From an uncultured Pelagibacteraceae bacterium (GTDB lineage: Bacteria; Pseudomonadota; Alphaproteobacteria; Pelagibacterales; Pelagibacteraceae): DNA of 64,000 bases. A model generated the notes under the pieces. That model saw nothing but the letters and a program-made list of their open reading frames with translations. It did no database searches and was not told where the DNA came from. Position numbers and translations under genes: made by a program. Shown piece after piece: positions 28,525-36,332 of this stretch (position 1 is the stretch's first letter; every line of letters starts with the position of its first letter). The stretch lies in NCBI GenBank assembly GCA_902590115.1, contig CACIVM010000001.1, positions 1 to 64,000 on the forward strand, read 5' to 3'.

Positions 28525-29199
28525 TCAAAAATTTTTATTCTTATAAAGAATATCTTGAAAGTGGAAACTTGGAAAAGTAAATTTTTTAATTATATAAAAA
28601 TTATTTTTTTTTAAATAATTTCCTGCCTTTTCTTTTCGTTTGTAAAGATTAAATAATTGTTTTTCTATCATTATAAATTGTATATTTTTGATTTTTTTTC
28701 CTAAGCCTCGTAATACTTCATACTCGTGACCTTCCACATCTATTTTAATAAAGCAGTTTTTTAAATCTTCCTCTTTTAAAAATTTTTCAATCCTTTTTGT
28801 TTTTAAAATTATTTTTTTTTCAATAGGATTTTTTGAATTTAACAAAAAGTTTTTAAAAATAGTATAAAAATTTTTTTTATTTATAGTTTCAAAAGTAGAT
28901 GTCGAGGATAATTTATTCAATTTAAAAACTCTTTTTTTGTTCATATTGCTCACAGCTTGATTAAAAAGTTTTATTCTAGAATTAGATTTAAATTTGTGTT
29001 TTAAAATTTCAAATGGAATTGATTGAGGTTCAAAAGCCAAAATTTTTCTTATTTTTTTTTTTTTAATGAAATAGTCTAAAAACTCACCTTTATGACTTCC
29101 AACATCTACTAATGTAACAATCTTAAATTTTTTACAGTAATAAAATACACGGTTTAGGTGAATTTTATTTAAAGTATTAAATATTTTTTCAAAAATCAT
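28525..29199 (-). CDS. FkbM-family SAM-dependent methyltransferase
   Basis: A 224-residue class I methyltransferase of the FkbM type. SAM motif I is LVDVGSHKGEF (about 30-40), motif II AFEPQ, and the diagnostic FIKIDVEGHEYEVLRG lies in the second half. FkbM enzymes O-methylate sugars or polyketides; in polysaccharide islands they usually decorate sugars. It follows, on the same strand, a hairpin that probably ends the TauE transcript, so it may have its own promoter in the 80-base gap. Very low G+C and lysine rich. Confidence 0.85.
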   Translation of the reverse strand: MIFEKIFNTLNKIHLNRVFYYCKKFKIVTLVDVGSHKGEFLDYFIKKKKIRKILAFEPQSIPFEILKHKFKSNSRIKLFNQAVSNMNKKRVFKLNKLSSTSTFETINKKNFYTIFKNFLLNSKNPIEKKIILKTKRIEKFLKEEDLKNCFIKIDVEGHEYEVLRGLGKKIKNIQFIMIEKQLFNLYKRKEKAGNYLKKNNFYIIKKFTFPSFHFQDILYKNKNF

Positions 29200-29277
29200 T
29201 TTAAATCAAATTTTTATTTATCAACATATAACTAATATAGGATTTAATTTTTTAACACGAATCAATTAAAATACAAA

Positions 29278-29309
29278 TGAGGTAACAGAGGGAGACTTAT
29301 GTTACCTCA
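29278..29309 (-). terminator. perfect 10-bp stem, probable intrinsic terminator
   Basis: The arms TGAGGTAACA and TGTTACCTCA are perfectly complementary and separated by 12 bases. Read on the minus strand the hairpin starts nine bases after the TauE-type gene's stop and is followed by TTTGTATTTT, a U-rich tail. It would end the deacetylase-methyltransferase-permease transcript ahead of fkbM. It is the most obvious long perfect stem in the window's intergenic DNA. An alternative is a regulatory hairpin in the fkbM leader. Confidence 0.55.
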
Positions 29310-29317
29310 CTCTCTAA

Positions 29318-30028
29318 TCATCTCAAATTGCTAAAAAATATATAAACTCCATAAATAAGAGTAAATAGGTTCAAAATTTTATAAAATAAAATGTTTTTTA
29401 TTTTTTTAAAAATAAACTGTGAGGTAAAATAAATAAGTATCGGGATCCATAAAAATTGTAAGTATTCAAAATTCATTCTTACAAAAAAAACATTCACAAC
29501 TAGGATTTGAAAGGAGGCAAATAGAAAGTATCCTGTTGCAATATTATTTCTTATTAAAAATTTATCCTTATTAACGTTTGAAGCTATTATGGACAACAAA
29601 GTACCGCCTAAATTACTTAAACCATGAACAAGCCCCAGCATTATCAACGCAATATTAAGATTTTTTATCTTAAATCTTTCTTTTCTTAAATTCATCAAAT
29701 TGATTATTGAGAAAGTAATCAAAACAAAGGATATAAAAAATAAAAAATTAATATTTTCTAAAAGATAATTTACAATTATAAGACCTAAAATTAATGTTGG
29801 AATACTGTATTTTAAAATTTGTAAACCAAAACCCAACATTTTATCTTTGTTAAAAATAATTTGTAGTACACTTATTAAGATTGAATAAGGTAATAAAATA
29901 TTTAAAACTTCAAAATAATTATATCCTAAAAGCAAAAAGGTAGGTGTTCCAAGCAACAACAATCCAACTCCAAAGATTGATTGGATTAAAGAAAATAAAC
30001 TTATAAATAAAACTTCGATTAATAGCAT
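29318..30028 (-). CDS. TauE/SafE-family membrane permease
   Basis: A 236-residue polytopic protein of eight or so spans with the TauE/SafE layout: an N-terminal glycine/proline segment (FGVGLLLLGTPTFLLLGY) and a matching internal one (LGLVHGLSNLGGTLLSIIAS). The family exports sulfite or sulfonate-derived anions, but many members are of unknown substrate. I use the ATG at 30028; a TTG directly before it (30031) could add one residue. It lies downstream of a methyltransferase and a deacetylase, and is followed by a strong hairpin. Confidence 0.78.
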   Translation of the reverse strand: MLLIEVLFISLFSLIQSIFGVGLLLLGTPTFLLLGYNYFEVLNILLPYSILISVLQIIFNKDKMLGFGLQILKYSIPTLILGLIIVNYLLENINFLFFISFVLITFSIINLMNLRKERFKIKNLNIALIMLGLVHGLSNLGGTLLSIIASNVNKDKFLIRNNIATGYFLFASFQILVVNVFFVRMNFEYLQFLWIPILIYFTSQFIFKKIKNILFYKILNLFTLIYGVYIFFSNLR

Positions 30029-30060
30029 CAAAATTATTGATATATCTAATTTATAAATAA

Positions 30061-30774
30061 TTACAAGATTTCAATACAGGCTTGTCTAGTTCCAAATGCA
30101 ATAAATTTATACTCACTTTCATTTAATGTATCGTTCAAAGCTTTAAACTCTGACTCTCTCCAATGAGGATAACTATGAAGTTGGTCGAATAAAATTATAG
30201 TGCCTTTTTTTAAAAAAGGTTTCATAGTTTTTATGGCAAAAGCAGTTGAATTATAAGTATCCATATCAAAATGAATAAATACAATTTTATCTTTTTTTCC
30301 ATCAAGAAAATTAGGTAAAGTATTTTCAATCCAACCGTCAATCAGCTTTGCATTTTTTTTAACATTAGGTAATTTTTTGTTCAGATTAAAAGTACCTTTC
30401 GGCATAAAAACTGAACTCATCCAATCATCTTTTAATCCGATGAATGAGTCAAAACCATAAATTATAGCATTTGATTTATTTAATTTCTCCGCAAAAAAAT
30501 TCAAAGAAAGTGCTTTCCAAACTCCAAATTCAATAAATAAATCCCCGTCATCCCTTTTTTTTATTGCTTCATTAATAGCAAAACCTCTTATTGATTCATC
30601 GTCTGAAAAAACATAACTTTTTTTAAAATGTTCTTTAAAATGATTGTAACAATCTTTTGCTAGCTCTTCATAATGTATATCAACTGGACTTTTTGGTTGA
30701 AGGCTTATTTTAGCTTTATCACTAAAAAAATTAATCATTTTTTTGTAAAAATATAAAAATATTTTTTTAATCAT
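30061..30774 (-). CDS. TylF/MycF-like sugar O-methyltransferase
   Basis: A 237-residue class I methyltransferase. Landmarks are LFIEFGVWKALSL (SAM site), YGFDSFIGLKDDW and the metal/acceptor motif VFIHFDMDTYNSTAFAIK, then ILFDQLHSYP. The HxDxDxY arrangement is that of macrocin O-methyltransferase (TylF) relatives, which are Mg-dependent and act on hydroxyls of deoxysugars. Cytoplasmic. Its ATG overlaps the upstream deacetylase stop (ATGA). Probably methylates a surface glycan sugar. Confidence 0.8.
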   Translation of the reverse strand: MIKKIFLYFYKKMINFFSDKAKISLQPKSPVDIHYEELAKDCYNHFKEHFKKSYVFSDDESIRGFAINEAIKKRDDGDLFIEFGVWKALSLNFFAEKLNKSNAIIYGFDSFIGLKDDWMSSVFMPKGTFNLNKKLPNVKKNAKLIDGWIENTLPNFLDGKKDKIVFIHFDMDTYNSTAFAIKTMKPFLKKGTIILFDQLHSYPHWRESEFKALNDTLNESEYKFIAFGTRQACIEIL

Positions 30775-31553
30775 GTTACTGAACCTCTCCGTTTGAAAAT
30801 TCTTAAAATTTTAAGAATTTTTTCTACTAGAACATTTAAAAACTTGTAAAAAATTCCGTTATTAATTTTTAATATTGCCTGGTTAAATGTGATTATTCTT
30901 ATGGAATTTTTCTCTATAAAGTTACTAAATTTTTTGAAATCTTCTTCATCCCATCCATTTATATGTATTTGGGTTGATTGTATGCCAAAAGGCAAAATTA
31001 ATAATTTGTAGAAAAGCTGAGGAAAAAAATTAAGTCCCATCTTAGTGTAAGGCATTAATCCATATCCATCTATAATATTAATTATGCCACATTCTTTCAA
31101 AACTTTAAGAGTATTAAAATCATATGTATGATTAGGCGCAAAAAAGGATCTAACTTTAATTTTCTCTTCATTGAATTTTTTTAAAGCTTTTTCAACTTTT
31201 TCTTTTTGCTCTTCATAACTCAAACCATAAAATTCGGAATTACCACCATAGCCAAATATATCTTTTTTTTTTACCACCTGTTTGTACACGTGTGAGTATC
31301 CATGAATTGAAATTTCCCATCCTTTATCACTCCAACTTTTCACCTTTTTCCAGAAGCTCTCGTTTTCTGGAAATAATTTGAGAGAGGTGTCCTGGTTATC
31401 CGCTATAATACCCATGATTGGTTTTATGTTGTGCTTGTCAAACAAAGTTTCACACTTATCCATCATATCCCAGTTCATATTTTTAGCTATATCGTCAAGT
31501 CTAATTACTAAACCAGTATTTTGAGAAATAAATTTTTTTATGTTATTAAGCAT
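30771..31553 (-). CDS. polysaccharide deacetylase-like (DUF2334 type)
   Basis: A 260-residue NodB-like/DUF2334 carbohydrate esterase. The metal Asp pair is in VIRLDDIAKN (Asp20-Asp21), the zinc histidines in SIHGYSH, and SFFAPNHTYD is the usual third motif. It should remove an acetyl group from an N-acetyl sugar. There is no signal peptide, so the substrate would be a cytoplasmic or inner-leaflet precursor rather than finished wall polymer. It heads a three-gene unit with the TylF-like methyltransferase and TauE permease, and is divergent from the GNAT gene. Confidence 0.8.
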   Translation of the reverse strand: MLNNIKKFISQNTGLVIRLDDIAKNMNWDMMDKCETLFDKHNIKPIMGIIADNQDTSLKLFPENESFWKKVKSWSDKGWEISIHGYSHVYKQVVKKKDIFGYGGNSEFYGLSYEEQKEKVEKALKKFNEEKIKVRSFFAPNHTYDFNTLKVLKECGIINIIDGYGLMPYTKMGLNFFPQLFYKLLILPFGIQSTQIHINGWDEEDFKKFSNFIEKNSIRIITFNQAILKINNGIFYKFLNVLVEKILKILRIFKRRGSVT

Positions 31554-31624
31554 ATTAAATTAAGGTCTTTTAATATAACAAAAAAAAATATTTATTAAAA
31601 GAGAAGAGAATAATTTTAAAAGAA

Positions 31625-32716
31625 ATGTCTTTAAGACTGCTAAAAACAAAAATAAAAGATTACAACAAGATTAAATCTCTGTTTAAAAGAAATAATCTGA
31701 ATTTTATGAGTAAAGATACTTGGCTCAATTTTCGTAATAATCCATTTTTAAAAGAAAATAAAAAAATCGACTTAGGTTGGAAATTTGAGTCAGGAAATAA
31801 AATTGTAGGGCATATCGGATATTATCCAACTATATATAGATATAACAGTAAAAAAATAATTTGCTCCATTTTACATGGTTGGGCTGTCGATGAAAAATAT
31901 AGATCAATATCGGTTATTCTTTTGAAAAAATATCTAAATCAAAAAGGAAAAGATTTATTTTTAGGAACTACTTTTAATAGTCATACGGGGCAAATTATGG
32001 AGTCTTTAGGGATAAATCAAGTTCCAATCGAAGGTTTAGACAAATCATCAATTTTAATTTTGAACCCAAAAAATTTTTTAGAAATGTATTTTCAAAAAAA
32101 AAAAATATTACTTAAAAGCTTTTTCATAAATATAATTTCTAAAATAACCAAAATTTTTTTATGGAGAAATATTAATAGGTGGAAAAATTATGAGGTGAAT
32201 CATGTTGTGAAAAGAACTAAAAATTTTGATAAGAAATTTAAACACTTCTGGGATAATTACTTGAGAGAAAATAAGCAAAGTTTGCAAGTCGATCGTGATA
32301 TAAAGTGGCAAAATTGGATTATGAAAAAAAAACTTATTAGTAACCAGATTATAATTTTTGTAATTTCGAAAAATAGCAAAATAGAGGGATACAGCGCATG
32401 CTTAATAGAAAAAAAAGGTAAATATAGAATATATAAACTTCTAGACCTTCTAACTTTGAAAAAAAGTAAAGAGCTCGAATTTGATTTGGTTTTAAAAAAC
32501 CTAAAGCAAGCTAATGATATTAATTGTGATTATTTTGAGTATAGGAACACATCAGAGTCAAAGCTCAAAGTTTTGGAAAATTTTTCAGCAATTCAAATTA
32601 AGTTGAAACAAAATAATTTTTACTATAAAGCAAGCAATAGTAAATTAAATAAAATCTTTGACACAAATAAAAATTGGGACCCTTGTAGCCTAGACGGAGA
32701 TATTTTGATAAGATAA
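31625..32716 (+). CDS. GNAT-fold acyltransferase of a surface-sugar cassette
   Basis: A 363-residue protein with an N-terminal GNAT domain: IVGHIGYYPTIY, then GWAVDEKYRSISVILLKKYL, the beta4-alpha3 CoA/acyl-binding turn with a degenerate RSxxxxxLL. LGTTFNSHTGQIMESLG is typical of large GNATs in polysaccharide clusters. A second, weaker domain occupies residues 190-360. Its neighbours (acyl carrier protein-like, methyltransferase, FkbH-like) suggest that it moves an acyl group from ACP or CoA to a sugar amine. It starts the four-gene cassette, which is 71 bases from the divergent deacetylase. Confidence 0.7.
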   Translation: MSLRLLKTKIKDYNKIKSLFKRNNLNFMSKDTWLNFRNNPFLKENKKIDLGWKFESGNKIVGHIGYYPTIYRYNSKKIICSILHGWAVDEKYRSISVILLKKYLNQKGKDLFLGTTFNSHTGQIMESLGINQVPIEGLDKSSILILNPKNFLEMYFQKKKILLKSFFINIISKITKIFLWRNINRWKNYEVNHVVKRTKNFDKKFKHFWDNYLRENKQSLQVDRDIKWQNWIMKKKLISNQIIIFVISKNSKIEGYSACLIEKKGKYRIYKLLDLLTLKKSKELEFDLVLKNLKQANDINCDYFEYRNTSESKLKVLENFSAIQIKLKQNNFYYKASNSKLNKIFDTNKNWDPCSLDGDILIR

Positions 32717-32720
32717 ATAT

Positions 32721-33011
32721 ATGAATGCAACAGAAATAATCAAAGAATCAATTAAAAAAATTAATTTACAATTAAAAAAAAAGGATAAAATAGTTTATGA
32801 CAAAAACTATCAAATATTCGGACCTAAAAGCAAGTTAGACTCTTTAATTATAGTTAATTTGTTTATTGAAATAGAAAATAATATAAAAAAGCAATCAAAA
32901 AAAGAAATAAATTTATTTAGTGATAATTTTTTTGAGAGAGGTTTTAAATTTAAATACTTCATTAGTAACTTAGAGAAAGATATTAACAAGAAAATAAAAA
33001 AAATTAAATGA
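32721..33011 (+). CDS. acyl carrier protein-like (FkbH-associated)
   Basis: A 96-residue acidic/basic helical protein. FGPKSKLDSLIIVNLFIEIE carries the Asp-Ser-Leu that receives 4'-phosphopantetheine (Ser41). The surrounding pattern, a glycine loop then LDSLxxVNLxxxIE, is typical of stand-alone ACPs beside FkbH-like genes. It lies four bases after the GNAT stop and overlaps the methyltransferase by ATGA. The lysine-rich C-terminus is unusual for an ACP, which is normally acidic. It is expected to carry a small acyl or hydroxyacyl unit. Not the fatty-acid AcpP. Confidence 0.72.
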   Translation: MNATEIIKESIKKINLQLKKKDKIVYDKNYQIFGPKSKLDSLIIVNLFIEIENNIKKQSKKEINLFSDNFFERGFKFKYFISNLEKDINKKIKKIK

Positions 33012-33934
33012 TGTTACAAAAACATAAAAATTTTAATTCTATCGTATCCAAAGTGATTACTCAGTCTAGCACACAAAAAAAAAAAATTGAAAGATTAATA
33101 AGTAAACAAAACAAGATTTATTTTGATAGGGCTGAAGATTTTTCAAAAAAATTTATCAAGTATTTAAAAAATGAAAAAGTTCCACTTAAATATGCCATAA
33201 ATTCTTACTTAAAGCTCTGTTTTGATATGTTTGAAAGTCACAAATACTTCATGAAATATAATAGGTATCCTTTAGCTGACGAAAAAGATGCGTATAAAAA
33301 AGTTTACGATAATATAAAAGTAATGAAAAGTTACATGTTTGGTGTGGCGATATCACAATTTTTATGGTCCACGCATTATGCCATGTACTCATTTTTTATA
33401 AAAAATATTACTAAATCTAACCTCAAAATTAAAAATTATTTAGAGGTTGGCTCTGGACATGGACTATTTTTCTTAAAAGCTTTAGAGAATTTAAGAGAAG
33501 ATACTAAATTTGATATTGTTGATATTAGTTCAACATCTATTAAAATTACCAAATCAGTAATTAACTTTTTTTATAAAGGGGAAAGAGACATTAATTATTA
33601 TAAAAAAAATGTTTTTGATTATAAGCCTAATGAAAAATATGATTTTATTACACTTGGTGAAGTTTTGGAACATGTTAATAATCCAAAGAAACTATTAAAA
33701 CAGTTACATTTTTTATTAAATCCAAATGGAAGAGTGTACATGTCAACTTGTGTTGACTGTCCAAGTATTGATCATATTTATCACTTTAAATCTATCGGCG
33801 AAATAGAACAACTTATTAAAAAATCAGGCTTTAAGATAGTAAGAAGAAATATTCTGCCGGTTGAGGAAAAACCGATGAAAGAAATTGTAAAAAATAAAAT
33901 TACAATCAATTATTGTGCATTACTTAAAAAATAA
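33008..33934 (+). CDS. class I SAM-dependent methyltransferase
   Basis: A 308-residue protein. After a 130-residue helical N-terminal part comes a clear methyltransferase core: YLEVGSGHGLFFLKAL (motif I), FDIVDISSTSI (motif II), FITLGEVLEHVNNP and LLNPNGRVYMST. It resembles UbiE/Coq5-like or sugar methyltransferases. It lies between the ACP and FkbH-like genes and overlaps the ACP gene by four bases, so it probably methylates the ACP-bound unit or its glycosylated product. No signal peptide. Confidence 0.82.
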   Translation: MMLQKHKNFNSIVSKVITQSSTQKKKIERLISKQNKIYFDRAEDFSKKFIKYLKNEKVPLKYAINSYLKLCFDMFESHKYFMKYNRYPLADEKDAYKKVYDNIKVMKSYMFGVAISQFLWSTHYAMYSFFIKNITKSNLKIKNYLEVGSGHGLFFLKALENLREDTKFDIVDISSTSIKITKSVINFFYKGERDINYYKKNVFDYKPNEKYDFITLGEVLEHVNNPKKLLKQLHFLLNPNGRVYMSTCVDCPSIDHIYHFKSIGEIEQLIKKSGFKIVRRNILPVEEKPMKEIVKNKITINYCALLKK

Positions 33935-33937
33935 TAT

Positions 33938-35596
33938 ATGAAAAAAAATATAAGCTTTTTATCAAGCTTCAATATTCAAAATTTACATAATTATTTGATA
34001 TCAAACCTAGAGAAAGATATATACAGTATAAAAAAACCAGAGTTTGGGTCATTTTACGATATCGCCTTCAAAAATATAAAAAGTAAAAAAAACGACTATC
34101 TCTGTGTAGTTTGGACTCAGATAGAATATTTAGTCAGGGGTTTTAATAAACTAATTTTTTATCAAAATATAGATTTAAGAGAATTAATAAAAGAAACAGA
34201 CCAATATATAAATATTTTAAAACAACTGGCGAAAAAAAATGATCATGTTTTAGTTTTTTCATGGGTGTTACCCGATAATGAAACTGGAAAATTTTTAAGA
34301 GATTTCACTGACTCAAATGGCTTAATTAAAAATGTTAATTTTTTAAATTTAAAAATTGCAAATGAGCTAAGAGATATTAAAAATATTTACTTAATTAATT
34401 CTGACAAAATCATAAGTAAAAATAATTCTGACTTTAATCCAAAATATTGGTATTCGGCTAAAATTCCATATTCTCAAAAAGTTTTTCAGCATGCAGCTTA
34501 TGAAATTTCAAATATTTTAAATTTGTTTTTAGGTAAGAATATTAAGCTAATAATTCTTGATTTGGATAATACGATTTGGGGTGGAAATTTAGGAGATTTA
34601 GGTTGGGAAAAGATTACTCTAGGAGGTCACAGTATGCTTGGGGAGGCATTTAGAGATTTTCAAAAAAAACTCAAATCATTAACTAATCTAGGTGTTCAAT
34701 TGGCAATAAGCAGCAAAAATGATGAGAAGAATGTTTTAGAAGCTTTAGAAAGAAATGAGGAAATGGTTTTAAAAACAAAAGATTTTGTGACTTGGAAAAT
34801 AAATTGGGAAGATAAAGCAAAAAATATAAAAGAGATAATAAAAGAATTAAATTTGTCTCAAGAAAATATTTTATTTTTAGACGACAATATTAGAGAGAGA
34901 ATGAGAGTTAAAAGTTCTCTTAAGAAAGTCCAGGTACCTGATTTACCGAATGACCCTTGTAATTTTTCAAAGTTTCTCTCAGAAAAAGGTTACTTTAACT
35001 TTAACACTACTATTACACTAGAGGATCATAACAGACTTAAATTTTACAAAGATGAATTCAAAAGAAAGAAAAATAAAGAAAATTTTATATCAGAGGATAG
35101 TTGGCTAAAATCTCTACAAACAAAAATAACTTTTCAAAAAATTAATGAAAATAATAAAGATAGAATTGTGCAGCTCCTGTCTAGAGTTAATCAAATGAAT
35201 TTAACTACTAGGCGGATTACTCATAAAGAATTGGATAAATTGAAAAAAAATAAAAAGAATCAATTGCTGTCATGTACATTAAAAGACAAATATGGTGAAA
35301 TGGGTATTGTAGGTTTTTTTAATATTGAAATTAATAATGATAAGTGTCTAGTTAAAGACTTATTGTTAAGTTGTAGAGCTTTTGGCAGAAGTGTAGAACA
35401 AAGTATGATCCTGAAAATAATCGAGATTTTAAAAACAAAAAAAATCAACTTATTAGAACTTAAGTATATTAAGACAAAAAAAAATAAACCATGTCTTACT
35501 TTTCTAAAAAAGAATTTTAATGAGGTTAAAAAGAATACGTTTCAATTAAAAAATTTTAAAAATTTTAGGATACCAAAGTATATTTCTATTAACTAA
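33938..35596 (+). CDS. HAD-IIIC / FkbH-like acyl-ACP loading enzyme
   Basis: A 552-residue three-part protein. The N-terminal 190 residues form an SGNH-like region. A HAD subfamily IIIC domain follows with LIILDLDNTIWGG (nucleophile Asp208, Asp210) and LFLDDNIRER. The C-terminal 150 residues are GNAT-like (IVGFFNIEI, LLLSCRAFGRSVEQ). FkbH enzymes dephosphorylate 1,3-bisphosphoglycerate and load glyceryl units onto an ACP; relatives in surface-glycan clusters load other small acids. The ACP two genes upstream is the probable partner. The last eight bases overlap the convergent NlpC/P60 gene. Confidence 0.85.
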   Translation: MKKNISFLSSFNIQNLHNYLISNLEKDIYSIKKPEFGSFYDIAFKNIKSKKNDYLCVVWTQIEYLVRGFNKLIFYQNIDLRELIKETDQYINILKQLAKKNDHVLVFSWVLPDNETGKFLRDFTDSNGLIKNVNFLNLKIANELRDIKNIYLINSDKIISKNNSDFNPKYWYSAKIPYSQKVFQHAAYEISNILNLFLGKNIKLIILDLDNTIWGGNLGDLGWEKITLGGHSMLGEAFRDFQKKLKSLTNLGVQLAISSKNDEKNVLEALERNEEMVLKTKDFVTWKINWEDKAKNIKEIIKELNLSQENILFLDDNIRERMRVKSSLKKVQVPDLPNDPCNFSKFLSEKGYFNFNTTITLEDHNRLKFYKDEFKRKKNKENFISEDSWLKSLQTKITFQKINENNKDRIVQLLSRVNQMNLTTRRITHKELDKLKKNKKNQLLSCTLKDKYGEMGIVGFFNIEINNDKCLVKDLLLSCRAFGRSVEQSMILKIIEILKTKKINLLELKYIKTKKNKPCLTFLKKNFNEVKKNTFQLKNFKNFRIPKYISIN

Positions 35597-36332
35597 ACCT
35601 TTTACAACTTTTTACTTTTAATTTGGCAGTTTTTTGAATTCTTTCTATTGTTTTTTTTATATCCATAACAATAGTTTTTTTCTTAGGACCATAAGCATGA
35701 ATTAAATTTTTTTTAGATAAAATTATAGCAACATGACCTTTCCAGAAAATTAAATCATTTTTTTTTAATTTTTTTAAATCAATTTCTCTCTTTACATATT
35801 TTTCTTGATCTTTCGCATCTCTAGGGAAAAAAATTTGATTAAAATTAAAAAATATTTGAACTAAACCAGAACAGTCAATACCTTTATAAGATTTGCCACC
35901 CCATTTATATTCAACATTTTTAAATATTAAAATTTTTTTAAATATATCTTTTTCTTTAAATTTAATTGGTTTGATATCTTTTTTATTAACCCAACCTTTC
36001 TCAAATTTATAATAACCTAGCTTTTTGTTAGTTACCTTAATCATAGATCCAAAAGATAATTTTAAGCTTATTTTTTTTTTATTTGGGTTTTTATAAATAT
36101 TTGCTTTAAGTTTATAAATTTTATGACTAGGTGTGATTAAATTAGAATATTTTTTCTTTTTAACAAAGCCAATATATCCATCACTTTTTATTTTTATTTT
36201 ATACCAAGATCTTTTTTGGCTTAAGATTTTAAAATGATCTCCATAAATCATTTGTGTAACTATTTCAGATTTTCTTGATGCCTTTTTATGTAAATTTGTT
36301 GTAACAAAATTATTTGTGAACGTTTTAGTCAT
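35589..36332 (-). CDS. cytoplasmic NlpC/P60 peptidase with SH3 domains
   Basis: A 247-residue C40 peptidase. Two bacterial SH3-type regions (about 5-60 and 70-125) precede the catalytic domain with Cys154 in GIDCSGLVQ, His200 in WKGHVAII and His212 in LIHAYG. No signal peptide is visible. This domain order and location are those of YkfC-type gamma-D-glutamyl-L-diamino-acid endopeptidases, which trim imported murein peptides. The AmpG-like permease gene upstream overlaps it by eight bases, which supports a murein-recycling role. Confidence 0.85.
   Translation of the reverse strand: MTKTFTNNFVTTNLHKKASRKSEIVTQMIYGDHFKILSQKRSWYKIKIKSDGYIGFVKKKKYSNLITPSHKIYKLKANIYKNPNKKKISLKLSFGSMIKVTNKKLGYYKFEKGWVNKKDIKPIKFKEKDIFKKILIFKNVEYKWGGKSYKGIDCSGLVQIFFNFNQIFFPRDAKDQEKYVKREIDLKKLKKNDLIFWKGHVAIILSKKNLIHAYGPKKKTIVMDIKKTIERIQKTAKLKVKSCKRFS

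Noticed and set aside
29278-29309. Riboswitch in the fkbM leader
   Set aside because: Only a simple stem is present; no conserved aptamer core that I know of could be matched.
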